Notes under the pieces: model-generated
The model's input: only the letters and a program-made list of their open reading frames with translations
Database searches by the model: none
Told to the model about the DNA's origin: nothing
In this document: in pieces, positions 6,245 to 6,430 of the stretch
Numbering within the stretch: the first letter of the stretch is position 1
How the letters are laid out: every line of letters starts with the position of its first letter
Position numbers and translations under genes: made by a program
NCBI GenBank assembly: GCA_036275365.1
Contig: DASUDX010000084.1
Location: 1-6,430 of the forward strand
Direction: 5' to 3'
From: DASUDX01 sp036275365
GTDB taxonomy: Bacteria; Pseudomonadota; Gammaproteobacteria; Nevskiales; Nevskiaceae
Length of the DNA: 6,430 nucleotides

Positions 6245-6340
6245 CGGGTGATCCGCGTCTCAGGTCACCCAGCCTATCCGGAGCCCGGCCCGCCCGCAGC
6301 ATCGGGCTACCATCGGGCGGCCCTGTGTCCGGAGAGCCCC
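6245..6340. promoter_or_regulatory. Divergent intergenic region between the protease operon and the pirin gene
   Basis: These 96 nt must hold promoters for both directions, unless pirin is read from further upstream. I see no convincing sigma-70 or ECF (AAC...GTC-like) promoter. CATCGGGC occurs twice on the plus strand at 6300-6307 and 6311-6318 (11-bp period), and CATCGGG recurs at 6242-6248 across the protease start codon. One helical turn between the first two copies would suit an operator, but this is unproven. Confidence 0.4.
6331..6334 (+). promoter_or_regulatory. Ribosome binding site GGAG of the pirin gene
   Basis: GGAG sits 6 nt before the ATG at 6341, an optimal arrangement. It is the main support for calling a start so close to the window edge. 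Confidence 0.7.
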
Positions 6341-6430
6341 ATGCTCAAGAAGGTGATTCCCCAGCGCCGTGTCTCGCTCGGCGCCTTCGAGGTCGGTCGG
6401 GTGCTGCCCTATGTGCAGCAGCGCATGGTC
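6341..6430 (+). CDS. Pirin family protein, first 30 residues (runs off the right edge)
   Basis: The visible protein starts MLKKVIPQRRVSLGAFEVGR and continues VLPYVQQRMV. This matches the N-terminus of bacterial pirins, in which a G-x-F-x-V-x-R-V-L-P stretch leads to ...RMVGPF and the first metal-binding cupin motif, which lies just outside the window. Pirins are bicupin metal-binding proteins; some show quercetinase activity, but most bacterial members have no known role. The gene is transcribed divergently from the protease operon, so it shares only the regulatory region. Thirty residues give limited evidence, but the motif, start codon and ribosome site agree. Confidence 0.78.
   Translation, partial: MLKKVIPQRRVSLGAFEVGRVLPYVQQRMV

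Noticed and set aside
5820..6251. Plus-strand Pro/Ala/Thr-rich open frame resembling a secreted repeat protein
   Set aside because: It is the complement of the Ala/Gly-rich segment of the protease; the low complexity is inherited from that strand and there is no signal peptide or credible ribosome site.

Overview
The window is very GC-rich, and every convincing gene uses GC-rich codons in one consistent style. The gene set (an acnA-type aconitase, ACP phosphodiesterase AcpH, a DUF429 protein, a pirin, Lol-type lipoproteins and an ECF sigma/anti-sigma pair) suggests a high-GC Gammaproteobacterium. The genus cannot be named from the sequence. There is no sign of phage, an insertion sequence, CRISPR, tRNA or rRNA.

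Layout: nearly everything is on the minus strand, so it is transcribed from right to left. At the right edge, a short divergent intergenic region (6245-6340) separates a plus-strand pirin-family gene (6341 to the window end) from a minus-strand run of seven genes (6244 down to 875). In transcription order these are: (1) a lipid-anchored subtilisin-like S8 protease; (2) a small lipoprotein; (3) a second lipoprotein, rich in Ala/Gly, with four 16-residue repeats and a Cys-containing tail; (4) an ECF sigma factor; (5) a membrane-spanning anti-sigma factor; (6) a DUF429 protein; (7) an AcpH-like ACP phosphodiesterase. Genes 2 to 7 are joined by stop/start overlaps of 4, 7, 17, 4 and 4 nt, so they are almost certainly one translationally coupled unit. 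Gene 1 is separated from gene 2 by 75 nt. After a 130-nt gap with a perfect TATAAT box and a palindrome comes the 5' part of acnA, which runs off the left edge.

How the genes may work together (inference): genes 1 to 5 look like a self-contained envelope-sensing module. Three predicted outer-membrane lipoproteins, one of them a protease with an intact Asp/His/Ser triad, are encoded with a sigma factor and an anti-sigma factor. The anti-sigma factor's periplasmic domain has a Cys pair in a YCRDY...C...G-W arrangement recalling the C-terminal motif of 17-kDa surface-antigen proteins. Genes 6 and 7 appear to be downstream passengers. The most noteworthy items are this protease/lipoprotein/sigma arrangement, the unfamiliar repeat lipoprotein, and an AcpH that seems to lack a histidine usually conserved in the family.
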